The notes beneath the pieces are model-generated. The model made no database searches, had not been told where the DNA came from, and saw only the letters and a program-made list of their open reading frames with translations. Positions 1-8,397 of a stretch of 64,000 bases of DNA are shown here, in pieces. The DNA is from Granulicella sp. L60 (GTDB taxonomy: Bacteria; Acidobacteriota; Terriglobia; Terriglobales; Acidobacteriaceae): contig NZ_LMUR01000018.1 of assembly GCF_009765825.1 (NCBI RefSeq), positions 961,704 through 1,025,703 of the forward strand. The letters run 5' to 3'. The number at the start of each line of letters is the position of its first letter. The first letter of the stretch is position 1. Position numbers and translations under genes: made by a program.

Positions 1-562
1 CGTTACCTGGACCTTCATTCGCACCGGGCGTGATCTGCACGAGGTTGATGTAGTTGCGTCCGCTAAGCGGCAGATCCTGCACAGACTGATCAGTCACCGT
101 ATGCGAGATGCTAGAGCTGTCCGTCTGCAATGCCGGCGTCTGTGCGGTTACCGTCACCGTGGTGGATTCTAATCCCAGCACAAGCTTGGCATCTTCACGA
201 GCACGGTCCCCGGCGTTCAGGGCGATGGATGGGATGATAAAGGACTGAAAGCCAGTTTCTTGGATTTGTACCGAATAGCTGCCAGGGCCAAGCTGGGTAA
301 AAGTGTAATCGCCCGAATCGCCTGAATGTATAGTCCTTGATTCCTTTGTTCCTAAGTTGGTGAGTATCACAGTGGCGTTAGGTACGCTTGCGCCGGTTGT
401 GTCGGTCACTGTTCCAGTTATGTCGCCTGTAGTGCTCTGTGCTGATAGGAAAGGTGTAACTGTGAAAGCAAAGCATCCGCTTAGTAAAACAGCTTGCGCT
501 TTTGAGCGGATGCGTAGATACGGGGCCCTTGAAAACATTTGCTTCTTGATGCTGTGCGTCAT
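1..562 (-). CDS. TonB-dependent receptor, N-terminal part (runs off window)
   Basis: Reading the minus strand from ATG 562 gives an open frame of about 187 codons to the window edge. A basic N-terminus and a hydrophobic stretch ending near SAQ form a signal peptide. Next comes a carboxypeptidase-regulatory-like beta-sandwich (ITGTVTDTTGASVPNATV, then GDYTFTQLGPGSYSVQIQ) and the plug-domain lead VTVTAQTPALQTD and LPLSGRNYINLVQITPGA. This order is typical of acidobacterial Oar-like outer-membrane receptors of roughly 1,000-1,200 residues, so most of the protein lies outside the window. GAGGAAA precedes the ATG by a few bases. The ligand cannot be told from this part; such receptors import polymers or chelates using TonB energy. 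Confidence 0.85.
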   Translation of the reverse strand, partial: MTHSIKKQMFSRAPYLRIRSKAQAVLLSGCFAFTVTPFLSAQSTTGDITGTVTDTTGASVPNATVILTNLGTKESRTIHSGDSGDYTFTQLGPGSYSVQIQETGFQSFIIPSIALNAGDRAREDAKLVLGLESTTVTVTAQTPALQTDSSSISHTVTDQSVQDLPLSGRNYINLVQITPGANEGPGN

Positions 563-1082
563 TGGTTTTCCTCATGCAATGCAGTAGAGCGCGTAAACGA
601 CCCTACGGCTGCACTTAGGAGCTTAGGCTGTTTGCTATATGCCTGGCAATGCATGCCTTGACGCGATTCTGCAAACCGCCTGCTGGGCTTATTTAGAGTC
701 ATGTACGACGGTATGAATTTCGCTTAGACGAGGCTTGTCTCGTAAAGGAAGGCTGCTCGGCTTTGGTTGCTGAGTGGTGTACCCAGCGTTGGCTGGGTCC
801 GATAACGAGGCTAGGCTTGGTGTTGCTAAATGGAGCGTTAAATTCCTCTGTCATGGAAGCATCGCGCGCACACGCTGTCGTCGGACATGTAGTAACGTCT
901 GGCCTCCTCTTCCTCTAACCATCGCTTCGTCAAACCCAATGCATACTCCTTACTTCAACGATAGGCCTTTTTTATCTTGCTCTCCATATGGGAGGAGCTC
1001 AGTTCCTCGCCTGCCTCCAGCCGCTGTGCGCTTTCTTCATCCGAGGAGTCGGACAGCCGCATAGTACCGATGAATCATTCGA
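563..1082. other. Intergenic region without a supported gene
   Basis: Short frames occur on both strands but none has a ribosome site, a recognisable domain or the codon bias of the neighbours. One small hairpin is visible: ACCCAGC-GTTG-GCTGGGT at 781-798. The right part may include decayed group II intron sequence upstream of the recognisable 3' end. The promoter of the TonB receptor must lie close to 563, but I see no clear -35/-10 pair. Confidence 0.5.
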
Positions 1083-1327
1083 ACAAAATCGAGCAATCGA
1101 TGGCGGAGAGTGAGGAGGGAAGGCCCGCTGATCAAGGAGAACATCCATCAGTCCAGCACGCGCCCGACACAGAGCGGGGCGCGTGTCACAGGGGCTTACG
1201 GGTGTGCGGAAAGCAAGTTCTTGATCGCTTCGCGGCCAATCATCCGGGTAAGAGCCGTATGCGCTAACGAGCGCCCGTACGGATCTGTGCGAGGGTATCA
1301 GGCAACTGATATCCCTACCGCGAACTA
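1083..1327 (+). mobile_element. Group II intron remnant (start of intron protein joined to 3' domains)
   Basis: The 3' part carries domains V and VI of a bacterial group II intron (see the ncRNA entry). Just upstream, the frame from about 1110 reads EGPLIKENIHQSSTRPTQS, which resembles the leader of bacterial group II intron reverse transcriptases. It then passes directly into the 3' intron end. No reverse transcriptase core (no YADD box), maturase or endonuclease domain is present, so the middle of the element has been deleted and it cannot move on its own. The similarity of the leader is from memory and only moderate; the RNA domains are the stronger evidence. Confidence 0.6.
1252..1325 (+). 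ncRNA. Group II intron domains V and VI
   Basis: Bases 1252-1285 form a 34-nt hairpin, the canonical length of domain V. The 5' strand starts GAGCCGUAU with the catalytic AGC triad, the 3' strand ends GUACGGAUC, a two-base CC bulge sits in the 3' strand, and the upper stem is GCGCU/AGCGC. It is followed at once by a second hairpin (GGGUAUCAG, GCAA tetraloop, CUGAUAUCCC) with an unpaired A-containing segment UACC on the 3' side, as expected for domain VI and its branch point. The exact 3' splice junction, near 1325, is not certain. Confidence 0.65.
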
Positions 1328-1425
1328 CTTCAGAAGTGCAACCGCTGAAACGCGCAATGGCGATTTAGCATTAATACCGAAAACCATATGACCCAATCAT
1401 CGGGCCACCGTTTACGATCAATTCT

Positions 1426-2811
1426 GTGCAGACACTACAAAAACTTATCTTCTCCTTGGCACTGTTAACGCTCGTCGCGCGAGCACAAACCGTTGCCATT
1501 ACCCACGCCAAGGTAATCGACACGATAGGCGGCACAATCCAATCCGACACGACCGTAGTCATTGAGGGCAATCGAATCACCAGTGTTGCACGCAGCACCA
1601 GGCTCAAACCCAAAACCGGACGGGTAATTGACGCCCATGGCGCATACCTCATCCCCGGTCTTTGGGACATGCACACGCATGTCTACTTCGACAGCACCGC
1701 CGCCGATGGCACGGATATCGTTCTGCCACTCTTCCTCGCCAACGGCATCACCGGTATCCGCGACATGGGCAGCGCACTTGATCCTGTTCTCCATGCCCGC
1801 GACGAGATCGCCGCACACCGACTTCTCGGTCCCCGCATGTTCGTCTCCGGCCCGATGCTCGATGGCCCTACCTCCCATTACAAGGCAGCCATCGCCATCA
1901 CAACTCCTGACGACGGCCGCAAGGCTGTCGATATGCTTAAGAGCCGCGGCGCCGACTTCATCAAGGTCCAATCCGGAGTTCCCCGGGAAGCCTATTTCGC
2001 CATCGCCGACGAAGCAAAGAAGGTGGGCATTGTATTTGAAGGCCATGTTCCAGACGCTATCCGCGCCTCTGAGGCTGTCGCCGCTGGCCAGCACACCTTC
2101 GAGCATCTCATCGGCGTCTTTGAGGCCAGCTCTCCTGACGAGACCAAGTACCTTATTGGAAAAAAGACTGTGGGCATGTTCCTTGTTACCTACGACTCCA
2201 GACTCGAAGATGGCATCATTCAACTGCTGGCCCAAAACCAGGTCTGGCAGTGTCCGACTCTCTTTTGGGAGCGAGGCCAGTGGCTCGTCGACGCCATCGA
2301 CTACACAAAAGATCCCGATCTCGCCTATGCTCCCCACTCCTGGGTGGTCAAACATTGGCCTGCGGCGCAAAAGGGAATCCTTAATAACCTGGATGTTGAC
2401 CCGCTTCCCATCCGCGAAAAGTTCGTCGACCACGAGCTGGACATTGTCCGCAAACTTCATGCCGCCGATGTTCCTTTTCTGGCTGGCACGGACACTCCAG
2501 CAGGCGTCGATGTGATTCCCGGCATCAGCCTCCATCTTGAACTGCAACGGTTCGTCGCCGCCGGCTTCACCCCGCTCCAGGCGCTGCAGACCGCTACTCT
2601 CAACCCGGCGAAATTCTTCAACCGGCTCAATGATTTTGGAACGGTCAAGCCAGGTCGATTCGCCGATCTCGTCCTCCTGGAAGCGAACCCTCTTGCCGAC
2701 ATCGCCAACACGCGAAAGATCAAGGCCGTCGTCACCGACGGCCACTATCTGTCGCAACAAGATCTAACTCAGCTTCAAGCCAAGCTCAAACAACTCGCAG
2801 CCACCAGATAG
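1426..2811 (+). CDS. Amidohydrolase family protein, exported
   Basis: A 461-residue metal-dependent hydrolase of the imidazolonepropionase/prolidase-like branch. After a signal peptide (hydrophobic residues about 7-20, ending ARAQ) come the small beta domain typical of the superfamily, the metal ligand pair in GLWDMHTHVYF (His 83 and 85), further candidate ligands in EGHVPDA and HTFEHL, and the conserved Asp in AGTDTPAG. The closing LKPGRFADLVLLEANPL-type segment (here VKPGRFADLVLLEANPLADI) is standard for these enzymes. The start is GTG; no good ribosome site is visible, so the start is uncertain. The substrate is unknown; many acidobacterial homologues are annotated only as amidohydrolases. 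It is intact although both flanks are decayed. Confidence 0.85.
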   Translation: MQTLQKLIFSLALLTLVARAQTVAITHAKVIDTIGGTIQSDTTVVIEGNRITSVARSTRLKPKTGRVIDAHGAYLIPGLWDMHTHVYFDSTAADGTDIVLPLFLANGITGIRDMGSALDPVLHARDEIAAHRLLGPRMFVSGPMLDGPTSHYKAAIAITTPDDGRKAVDMLKSRGADFIKVQSGVPREAYFAIADEAKKVGIVFEGHVPDAIRASEAVAAGQHTFEHLIGVFEASSPDETKYLIGKKTVGMFLVTYDSRLEDGIIQLLAQNQVWQCPTLFWERGQWLVDAIDYTKDPDLAYAPHSWVVKHWPAAQKGILNNLDVDPLPIREKFVDHELDIVRKLHAADVPFLAGTDTPAGVDVIPGISLHLELQRFVAAGFTPLQALQTATLNPAKFFNRLNDFGTVKPGRFADLVLLEANPLADIANTRKIKAVVTDGHYLSQQDLTQLQAKLKQLAATR

Positions 2812-3029
2812 AACGTGGACTTACTTTCTACGAGAGGATCATCGGAATATCTCACTTCCCGTCACTGCACATCAGGAATGGCAATACCACAGCGCCAAGC
2901 CATTCCTATACTCTGGGTGCATCCTGAAGTATCCTGATCGACGCCAAAGACCTTCGATGAAGTTTCGTTACACAAAATAAACGGGTTATTGCTATTTGAG
3001 GATAAAACTTTATTATCATTCAACAGCCG

Positions 3030-3164
3030 GGGGGAACTCAAGCTATTGAGTACAGAAGATTTTGCATGATCGAGATCCGGTAGGCGGAGGACGATTTTCC
3101 TAGGAACAGGTTTCCTGGCCTTTTGGGGCATATGAGCGGCCTCCTCTGCCGCTGACATGTCCAC
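3030..3164 (-). pseudogene. Tyrosine recombinase/integrase N-terminal stub
   Basis: From ATG 3164 the minus strand encodes a basic leader followed by PRKIVLRLPDLDHAKSSVLN and SLSSP. This resembles the start of the SAM-like core-binding domain of acidobacterial phage/island integrases (LRLPDLxxxKxxVLNSL then a Tyr-containing helix). After SLSSP similarity stops and AT-rich sequence follows; the catalytic domain with its R-H-R-Y residues is absent. It appears to be a 5' fragment left after deletion. The family assignment is from memory of the motif and needs a profile search. Confidence 0.5.
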
Positions 3165-3439
3165 GACTTATGAATCTGTTCCTTGGTCCTCAAACGAATA
3201 GCGCTCGATAAGCGCACAGGCGATTCCCACCATTTGAACTTGCTGCAGGCGGAGTCACAACTATTCGTAGTTGCCGGAAAGCCAGTATTTTGTGCAGTTC
3301 GATTCGGGAACCGATCCAGCCCAACACAGATTGTAGGCAAATTGGGTGAAAACGAACCCGCACCGAAGCGACCTACATGAAGCTCCAACCTGACACTTAC
3401 ACCTTCCACGCCGCTGCCTCGAATGGTGGTTTGGTTTGG

Positions 3440-4543
3440 CGTAGCCGGCCCGCGCAGCCGTACCTGATGTTCGGTCATGCCAACCTGGGCGAGTGGTGGA
3501 TCGATATACAACGCATGCACCGGAATGCGATCGCTCACTTTACGCGAATCGTGATCGAGCAGGTTGGCCGCGACGATTTCGAAGTCGTTGTAGGCAGGTG
3601 AGTAAACCCACCACGTCCATTGCAATCGCCGAGAGCCCATATCCCCGGGACGGCGGTACACAGCCGGTCGTAGACCGGGATATAGCCGTCCTCGTCGACC
3701 GAGATGCCGGCAGCCTCCAGGCGAAGATCGTCCGTGTTCGGGGTATGCCCCATCGCCAGCAGAACGTGAGACGCCTCAACTTCCTGCTCATCGTCGATGC
3801 AACTCACGCCCACCACCAGCCCGTCGCCTCCGTGGATCAGCGAGATGCACTCCGCGTTGAGCCGCACGCGAATCCCTTCCGCTTCCAGAATCTCCCGCAC
3901 CGCCCGCGAAACGTCTTCGTCCTCATGTGCGACGAGCCGCGTCCCACGTTCAACGACGGTAACGTCCGAACCGAAACGCCGGTACATCTGCGCGAACTCC
4001 AGCCCGACGTAGCTTACGCCAACCACCACCAGGCTCGGCGGCAACGTACCCAGAGCCAGAATGGTGGAACTCGTCAGGTAAGGCACCGTGTCGACGCCGG
4101 GAAGCTTTGGGATCGTTGGGCGCGCGCCAACGTTGAGAAAGATGTGCGGTGCTTTCAATATATCGGGGCCTACTTGTAGCTCCGTCGCGGAGACAAAGTG
4201 CGCCGTACCTTGGTATACAGTGCAGCGGTCCATCCCGCGCAGCGATCGCTCGACACTATCACGCGACTTCGCAACGATATCCTGCATGCGCCGTTTCACT
4301 CGGCGCATATCCACGGTTACCGCGATGCTCGGTGCAACTCCGAAGTCCTCGGCACTCCTGTTCAGGTGCGCCGCATGTGCGCTCGCAACGAGTGCCTTGG
4401 TAGGCGTGCATCCTGTGTTTACACAGGTTCCGCCGAAGAGCTTCCGCTCTACAAACGCGACGGTCCATCCAGCGGCCGTCAGCCTGCCGGCGAGCGAAGG
4501 CCTGCCTGCCCGGCCCCACAATGATTGCGTCGAACTCTGTCAT
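3440..4543 (-). pseudogene. Mercuric-reductase-like FAD/disulfide oxidoreductase, frameshifted and truncated
   Basis: Starts MTEFDAIIVG at 4543, then needs two single-base insertions (near 4515 and 4500) to restore the FAD-binding GAGQAGPSLA motif. The middle is well preserved: the redox-active site GGTCVNTGCTPTKAL, the NAD-binding VVVGVSYVGLEFAQ, and the FAD-binding ALGDCNGRGGFTH. Another one-base deletion near 3597 moves the end (YNDFEIVAANLLD... PPLAQVGMTEHQVRL) to a different frame, and the dimerisation domain is lost after about 3450. Intact family members are about 450-470 residues and transfer electrons from NAD(P)H via FAD to a disulfide or metal. The C-terminal cysteine pair of true MerA cannot be checked. 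No mer regulator lies nearby. Confidence 0.8.
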
Positions 4544-4872
4544 GCAACTCTTACTCCTATCCTCTGCGTCGTATCGCGAAGCCGTCCGGCGTGTGATATC
4601 CGTTCTAGGTTATCTCCCCTCCACGCGCCCGTCACCACCCGATCGGGTGGTCTTCCGCCGAGTTTCCTGTATGAGTCGATATGGCTTCGCTCATCCCATG
4701 AGGTAGCTATTTTTCACCCCTTCCGGGTGGCCCCTTCCGCATTGAACCCGAACATACTCCACCTACTAGCTGATCAAAGTCAGCAACGCAGCAGTACCGA
4801 TCCCTTCGTGTCGAACGCCCGCATATCGGCATAAGTTCACTCACCGGTCCACAAACTCAAAAGGAGAACATC
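4544..4872. other. Intergenic region with an 18-bp palindrome
   Basis: No gene is supported. The perfect palindrome ACCACCCGATCGGGTGGT lies at 4634-4651, between the divergently oriented oxidoreductase pseudogene and the hydrolase cluster. It could be an operator for either side or a weak terminator; no run of T follows it. A ribosome site AAGGAGAA precedes the hydrolase ATG at 4873. Confidence 0.4.
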
Positions 4873-5660
4873 ATGTTCAACAAAATCGTTCACATCGCAC
4901 TCCGCAACAGCATCGGTCTGGCAGCTGCGCTCATCCCAGCCGCTCCTCTGCTCGCGCAAACGCCCGACCCCGTTGTAAAGAACATTGTCCTCGTCCATGG
5001 CGCCTTTGCCGATGGCACCAGCTGGTCGAAGATCATCCCTATCCTCGAAGGTGAAGGCTATCACGTCGTCTCTGTCCAAAATCCTCTCACCTCGCTCGCC
5101 GACGATTTAGCCGCCACCCGACGCGCTATCGCTCTACAGGATGGTCCCGTCATCCTCGTCGCCCACTCCTGGGGCGGCGCGGTCATCACTCAGGCAGGCG
5201 ACGATCCGAAGGTCGCAGGTCTGGTCTATGTAGCTGCCTATGCGCCCAATGTTGGCGAATCGGCGAACGACGCGAGCACTCCGTTTGGCATCACCGAAGG
5301 CCGAAGTCTATCCGCGTCGACAGCGAAAAGTTCGCCTACATGACCTCGGACGGCATCCTCAACCACTTCGCCCAGGGACTTCCGATGGAAGAGCGCCGGA
5401 TAGTGCTTGCCGTACAGGGCGAAAGCTACGGCCCGATGTTCGGTGAGAAGCTGACCGTCGCCGCCTGGAAGACGAGGCCTTCGTGGGTCATCATCGCGGC
5501 GAACGATCAGATGCTTCAGCCGGCCATGGAAGAGGCCTCCGCAAAGCGTCTGGGCGCTACTGCGATCACCCTTCAGACCTGCCATCTCGCCATGCTCGAG
5601 CAGCCGGCCAAAGTCGCCGCGGTGATCGACCAGGCTGCAAAGACTGCGTTACGCAAATAA
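4873..5660 (+). pseudogene. Alpha/beta hydrolase, copy 1, broken by one frameshift
   Basis: An exported alpha/beta hydrolase of about 262 residues. It has a signal peptide ending LAQ, the oxyanion-hole motif VLVHGAFADGTSW, and a nucleophile elbow VAHSWGG (Ser). A one-base deletion near 5300 (GAAGGCCGAAG) ends the first frame at 5343. The rest (KSIRVDSEKFAYMTSDGIL to AKTALRK) continues in another frame to 5660, including the conserved late His segment TCHLAML. Everything else is collinear with the family, so this is either recent inactivation or a local sequence error. A related broken copy follows 30 bases downstream. AAGGAGAA is the ribosome site. Confidence 0.8.
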
Positions 5661-5690
5661 CGCCACCAACCACCAAAGAGGAGAACTGCC

Positions 5691-6407
5691 ATGTCTAACC
5701 AGGCACTCGATACACGCGTCAAGAACATCGTTCTGGTACACGGCGGATGGATCAAGCTGGTCGAAGGTGATCCCACTGTTGCAAAAGATGGATTACCACG
5801 TCGTCGCCGTGCAGAATCCGATGACTTCCCTCGCGGATGAAGTCGCCTTCACGAAGCGCATCATCGCGCTTCAGGATGGCCCGCTCATCCTCGTGACCCA
5901 CTCCTGGGGCGGAGCCGTTATCACACAAGCCGGCGACGATCCAAAGGTCGCCGGGCTTGTCTACATCACGGCTTACGCTCCGGAGGTCGGAGAATCCTCG
6001 AACGATGCCGGGAACCTTACGGCTGGACCGCCGGACAAAAGCAGATTCGCCTCGACGCGGAGAAATTCGCCACATTGACCGCGGAAGGAATGCTGAACTA
6101 CGTCACTGAAGGCCTGCCTATGGAGGAACGTCTACTCGCACTCGCAACCCAGGGCCAGAGCTAAGGCCCCATGTTCGACGATAAGTTGACGGTTGCTGCG
6201 TGGAAGACGAAGCCCAACTGGGCTCTCATCTCCACCCAGGACCAGATGCTGGCGCCTGCGATGGAAGCCATGATGGCGAAGAGAATGGGCGCCGTTACCG
6301 TGTCCGTGGACAGCTGTCACATGGTCATTCAGCAGGACCCGGCAGAGGTGGCGGCCATCATCGATCAGGCGGCAAGGAACGCGCTCAACAACCACCCAAA
6401 CGAGTAG
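5691..6407 (+). pseudogene. Alpha/beta hydrolase, copy 2, multiply broken
   Basis: A tandem paralogue of the preceding hydrolase, without signal peptide, starting MSNQALDTRVKNIVLVHG behind AAGAGGAGA. Compared with copy 1 it lacks 8 bases near 5743 (loss of the GAFA part of the oxyanion loop) and one base near 6011. It also has an in-frame TAA at 6162-6164 where copy 1 has the Tyr of ESYGPMF. The three pieces otherwise align end to end with copy 1 (THSWGGAVITQAGDDPKVAG, then KLTVAAWKTKPNWALI, then [14 protein letters not shown]). Three independent lesions make it a real pseudogene rather than a single sequencing error. Confidence 0.85.
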
Positions 6408-6547
6408 CTTACAAAGCCCCCTTGGTGAGGTGTTCATACGAGGCGGGCGGGGTCAGAATCACTTTCAGAAAGAAGAAACCGGCTCAGCATCAAGCAGACT
6501 GAGTCTCCACTCCAACGCAACAGTCACCCGCGAGAATCGAGGAGATC

Positions 6548-7367
6548 ATGAGCACACTACTCTGAAAGACGGAACCACGATTTACTACAAGGACTGGGGC
6601 ACCGGTCAGCCCATCACCTTCTCCCACGGCTGGCCGCTGAACGCGGACGCCTGGGACGCCCAGATGCTGTTCTTCGGCAACCTCGGCTATCGCGTCATCG
6701 CACACGATCGCCGCAGCCACGGCCGCTCCAGCCAGACCTGGGATGGCAACGAGATGAACACCTACGCTGACGACCTTGCGGAGCTGTTCGGAGGGCTCGA
6801 CCTGAAGGACGCAATCATGGTGGGCCACTCCACGGGAGGCGGCGTGGTTGCGCGCTACATTGCGCGCCATGGCACGAGTCGCGTAGCGAAAGCCGTGCTC
6901 ATCAGCGCTGTGCCGCCGATCATGGTGAAGTCCGAGCACAACCCCATTGGCACCCCGATCGAAGCGCTCAATGCGATTCGCGACGGCGTTGTCAACGATC
7001 GTTCTCAGTTCTACAAGGACCTCTCGCTCCCATTCTTCGGCTACAACCGGCCGCGAGCGACGATCTCCGAGGCGTGCGCGAGAACTTCTGGTTCGAGGGT
7101 ATGCAGAATGGCATCAAGGGCTCCTACGACTGCATCAAGGCGTTCTCTGAAACCGACTTCACCGAAGACCTGAAGAAGATCGATGTCCCAACCCTCGTCA
7201 TGCATGGAGATGACGACCAGATCGTTCCGTACCCGGATGCGGGCGCGCTAACCGTCAAACTGGTCCCGAATGCGACGCTGAAGGTCTATGCCGGCTTCCC
7301 GCATGGCATGCCCATCACGCACGCCGACGTGATCAACAAGGGCTTGCTCGGGTTTCTCAAGAGCTAA
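6548..7367 (+). pseudogene. Non-haem chloroperoxidase-type alpha/beta hydrolase, frameshifted
   Basis: Resembles cofactor-free haloperoxidase/aryl esterase proteins of about 273 residues: [20 protein letters not shown], the elbow MVGHSTGGG (Ser), HGDDDQIVP (Asp) and FPHGMPITH (His). The natural start is ATG 6548 behind GAGGAG, but one base is missing near 6560, so that frame stops after five codons. A second one-base deletion near 7053 (CGGCC|GCGAGC) breaks the cap region. Correcting both restores one continuous protein with an intact triad. It lies in the same direction as the two hydrolases upstream and may have formed an operon with them. Confidence 0.8.
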
Positions 7368-7380
7368 GCCCCTCGAGGTC

Positions 7381-7406
7381 GCGGGGCGCCCGCAACGGCG
7401 TCCCGC
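7381..7406 (+). terminator. Hairpin after the chloroperoxidase pseudogene
   Basis: A 10-bp stem GCGGGGCGCC/GGCGTCCCGC with one G-U wobble and a 6-base loop, starting 13 bases after the stop codon. Only a short TTCCC follows directly, with TATTTTT about 15 bases later, so it is a plausible but not classic Rho-independent terminator. Confidence 0.45.
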
Positions 7407-7440
7407 TTCCCATCACCGCTATTTTTCGCTGAAGCGCGCC

Positions 7441-7989
7441 ATGACATCCTCGCTGATATTTTCCGAAGCAAATTCGAGCAGCCCCCAGTCCGCTGGCATC
7501 CAGACTGCTGGCATCTTCCACCCAACTTTCGCGCCCGCTCTGCTTAATCGCCTGAAGTGCTATGGCAGCGAAGAGATTGTCTCGGAGTCCTTCTCCCTCT
7601 TCGTCCGTGGCGAGCGCGACGTTGACTGGTTCGTGATTCTCGATGGCGCCGTCGAGATCCTTGAAGGCGTCGGAAATAATCGCGAGGAGCATATCGTTGC
7701 ACGCTTGACCGACGGCCAGTTCACCGGTGAACTAGATCTCCTAGATAACCGGGAGACCCTGGTTAGCTGCCGTGCTGTCCGGCCCACGCGGTTAATGCGT
7801 ATATGCCGCGCATCGCTGGCGCAGATCATGCGGTCAGAGACTGAGATCGCCAACCTCATCATGCAGGCCTCCATCAGCCGCAGGGGTAACCTGGTTCAGC
7901 AGGCCACCAGCGGGGTCACACTCCTCGGCCACGGGTACAGCATCGACACGATTCGTCTCCAGCGATTTCTCAGCCGCAACGGCTATTGA
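7441..7989 (+). pseudogene. Cyclic-nucleotide-binding domain of a truncated redox protein
   Basis: The 182 residues contain a cNMP-binding (CAP-like) sensor domain: SLFVRGERDVDWFVILDGAV, then TDGQFTGELDLL and the downstream helix region IANLIMQASI. The end, TLLGHGYSIDTIRLQRFLSR then NGY, matches the junction at which acidobacterial homologues continue into a receiver-like linker and a thioredoxin-reductase-type FAD domain. Here a TGA follows NGY and the reductase part is missing, so I call it a truncated gene rather than a complete small sensor. The family architecture is from memory. No strong ribosome site is seen before ATG 7441. Confidence 0.6.
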
Positions 7990-8015
7990 GAAGCTCGGCG
8001 TTAAGACGTTCTTCA

Positions 8016-8243
8016 CTAAGCCGGCCGTCTCTTCGCCCTCGATTCGCTCGGCAGCGGTTCACCCCCATAACCCAGAAAGCTGAGCGGGGTGACGTTCAAC
8101 GCGTAACAAAGCCGAAAGAGACTCTCTGCGCGTGGCCGAGTGGTGCCTTCCATCCAAGTTCTGATTGACCGACCTGTGCATCCAGTGTATTCGGCCATCG
8201 AAGATCGGTTCGCCACTGTCCAGCTTCCGAGACATGACTTCAT
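8016..8243 (-). pseudogene. Fragment resembling the helix-turn-helix end of a TniQ-type protein
   Basis: On the minus strand the segment GRSIRTWMEGTTRPRAESLF, followed by RLCYALNVTPLSFLG, looks like the DNA-binding helix-turn-helix of TniQ/TnsD-like transposition proteins. In those proteins a recognition helix (RTVRxWxxGxxxPS) is followed by a hydrophobic LCYxLGxxPLxFL helix. Upstream similarity is lost and the frame is short, so at most a fragment remains. It lies beside the decayed block and may be part of a mobile-element scar. This is a weak assignment. Confidence 0.3.
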
Positions 8244-8307
8244 CGACTGTGCAGGTCCTCGCCATCAGCCTCTTCCAACAGTATCGCAGCCTTTTACCGA
8301 GTGCTAT

Positions 8308-8345
8308 CTGGCTCTCATCCTGGACTAATACAGGATGAGAGCCAG
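8308..8345. terminator. 15-bp perfect inverted repeat, possible bidirectional terminator
   Basis: CTGGCTCTCATCCTG and its exact complement are separated by the 8-base loop GACTAATA. On the plus strand TATTATTT follows. It lies 52 bases beyond the stop of the minus-strand beta-barrel gene, so it could end that transcript or insulate it from the decayed region. Confidence 0.5.
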
Positions 8346-8397
8346 TATTATTTGCGAAAAAAACTTCGACCGATGCTTTGCTCTTCGCTGGCTCAGA

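Noticed and set aside
774..1391. Several 93-96-codon plus-strand frames
   Set aside because: No ribosome sites or domains; the right part is better explained as group II intron remnant.
1465..2760. Open frame of 431 codons on the minus strand
   Set aside because: Shadow of the amidohydrolase gene, whose motifs are unmistakable on the plus strand.
7986..8090. Receiver-domain-like tail (GVKTFFTKP) after the truncated cNMP protein
   Set aside because: Too short and without the rest of a receiver domain; possibly chance similarity.
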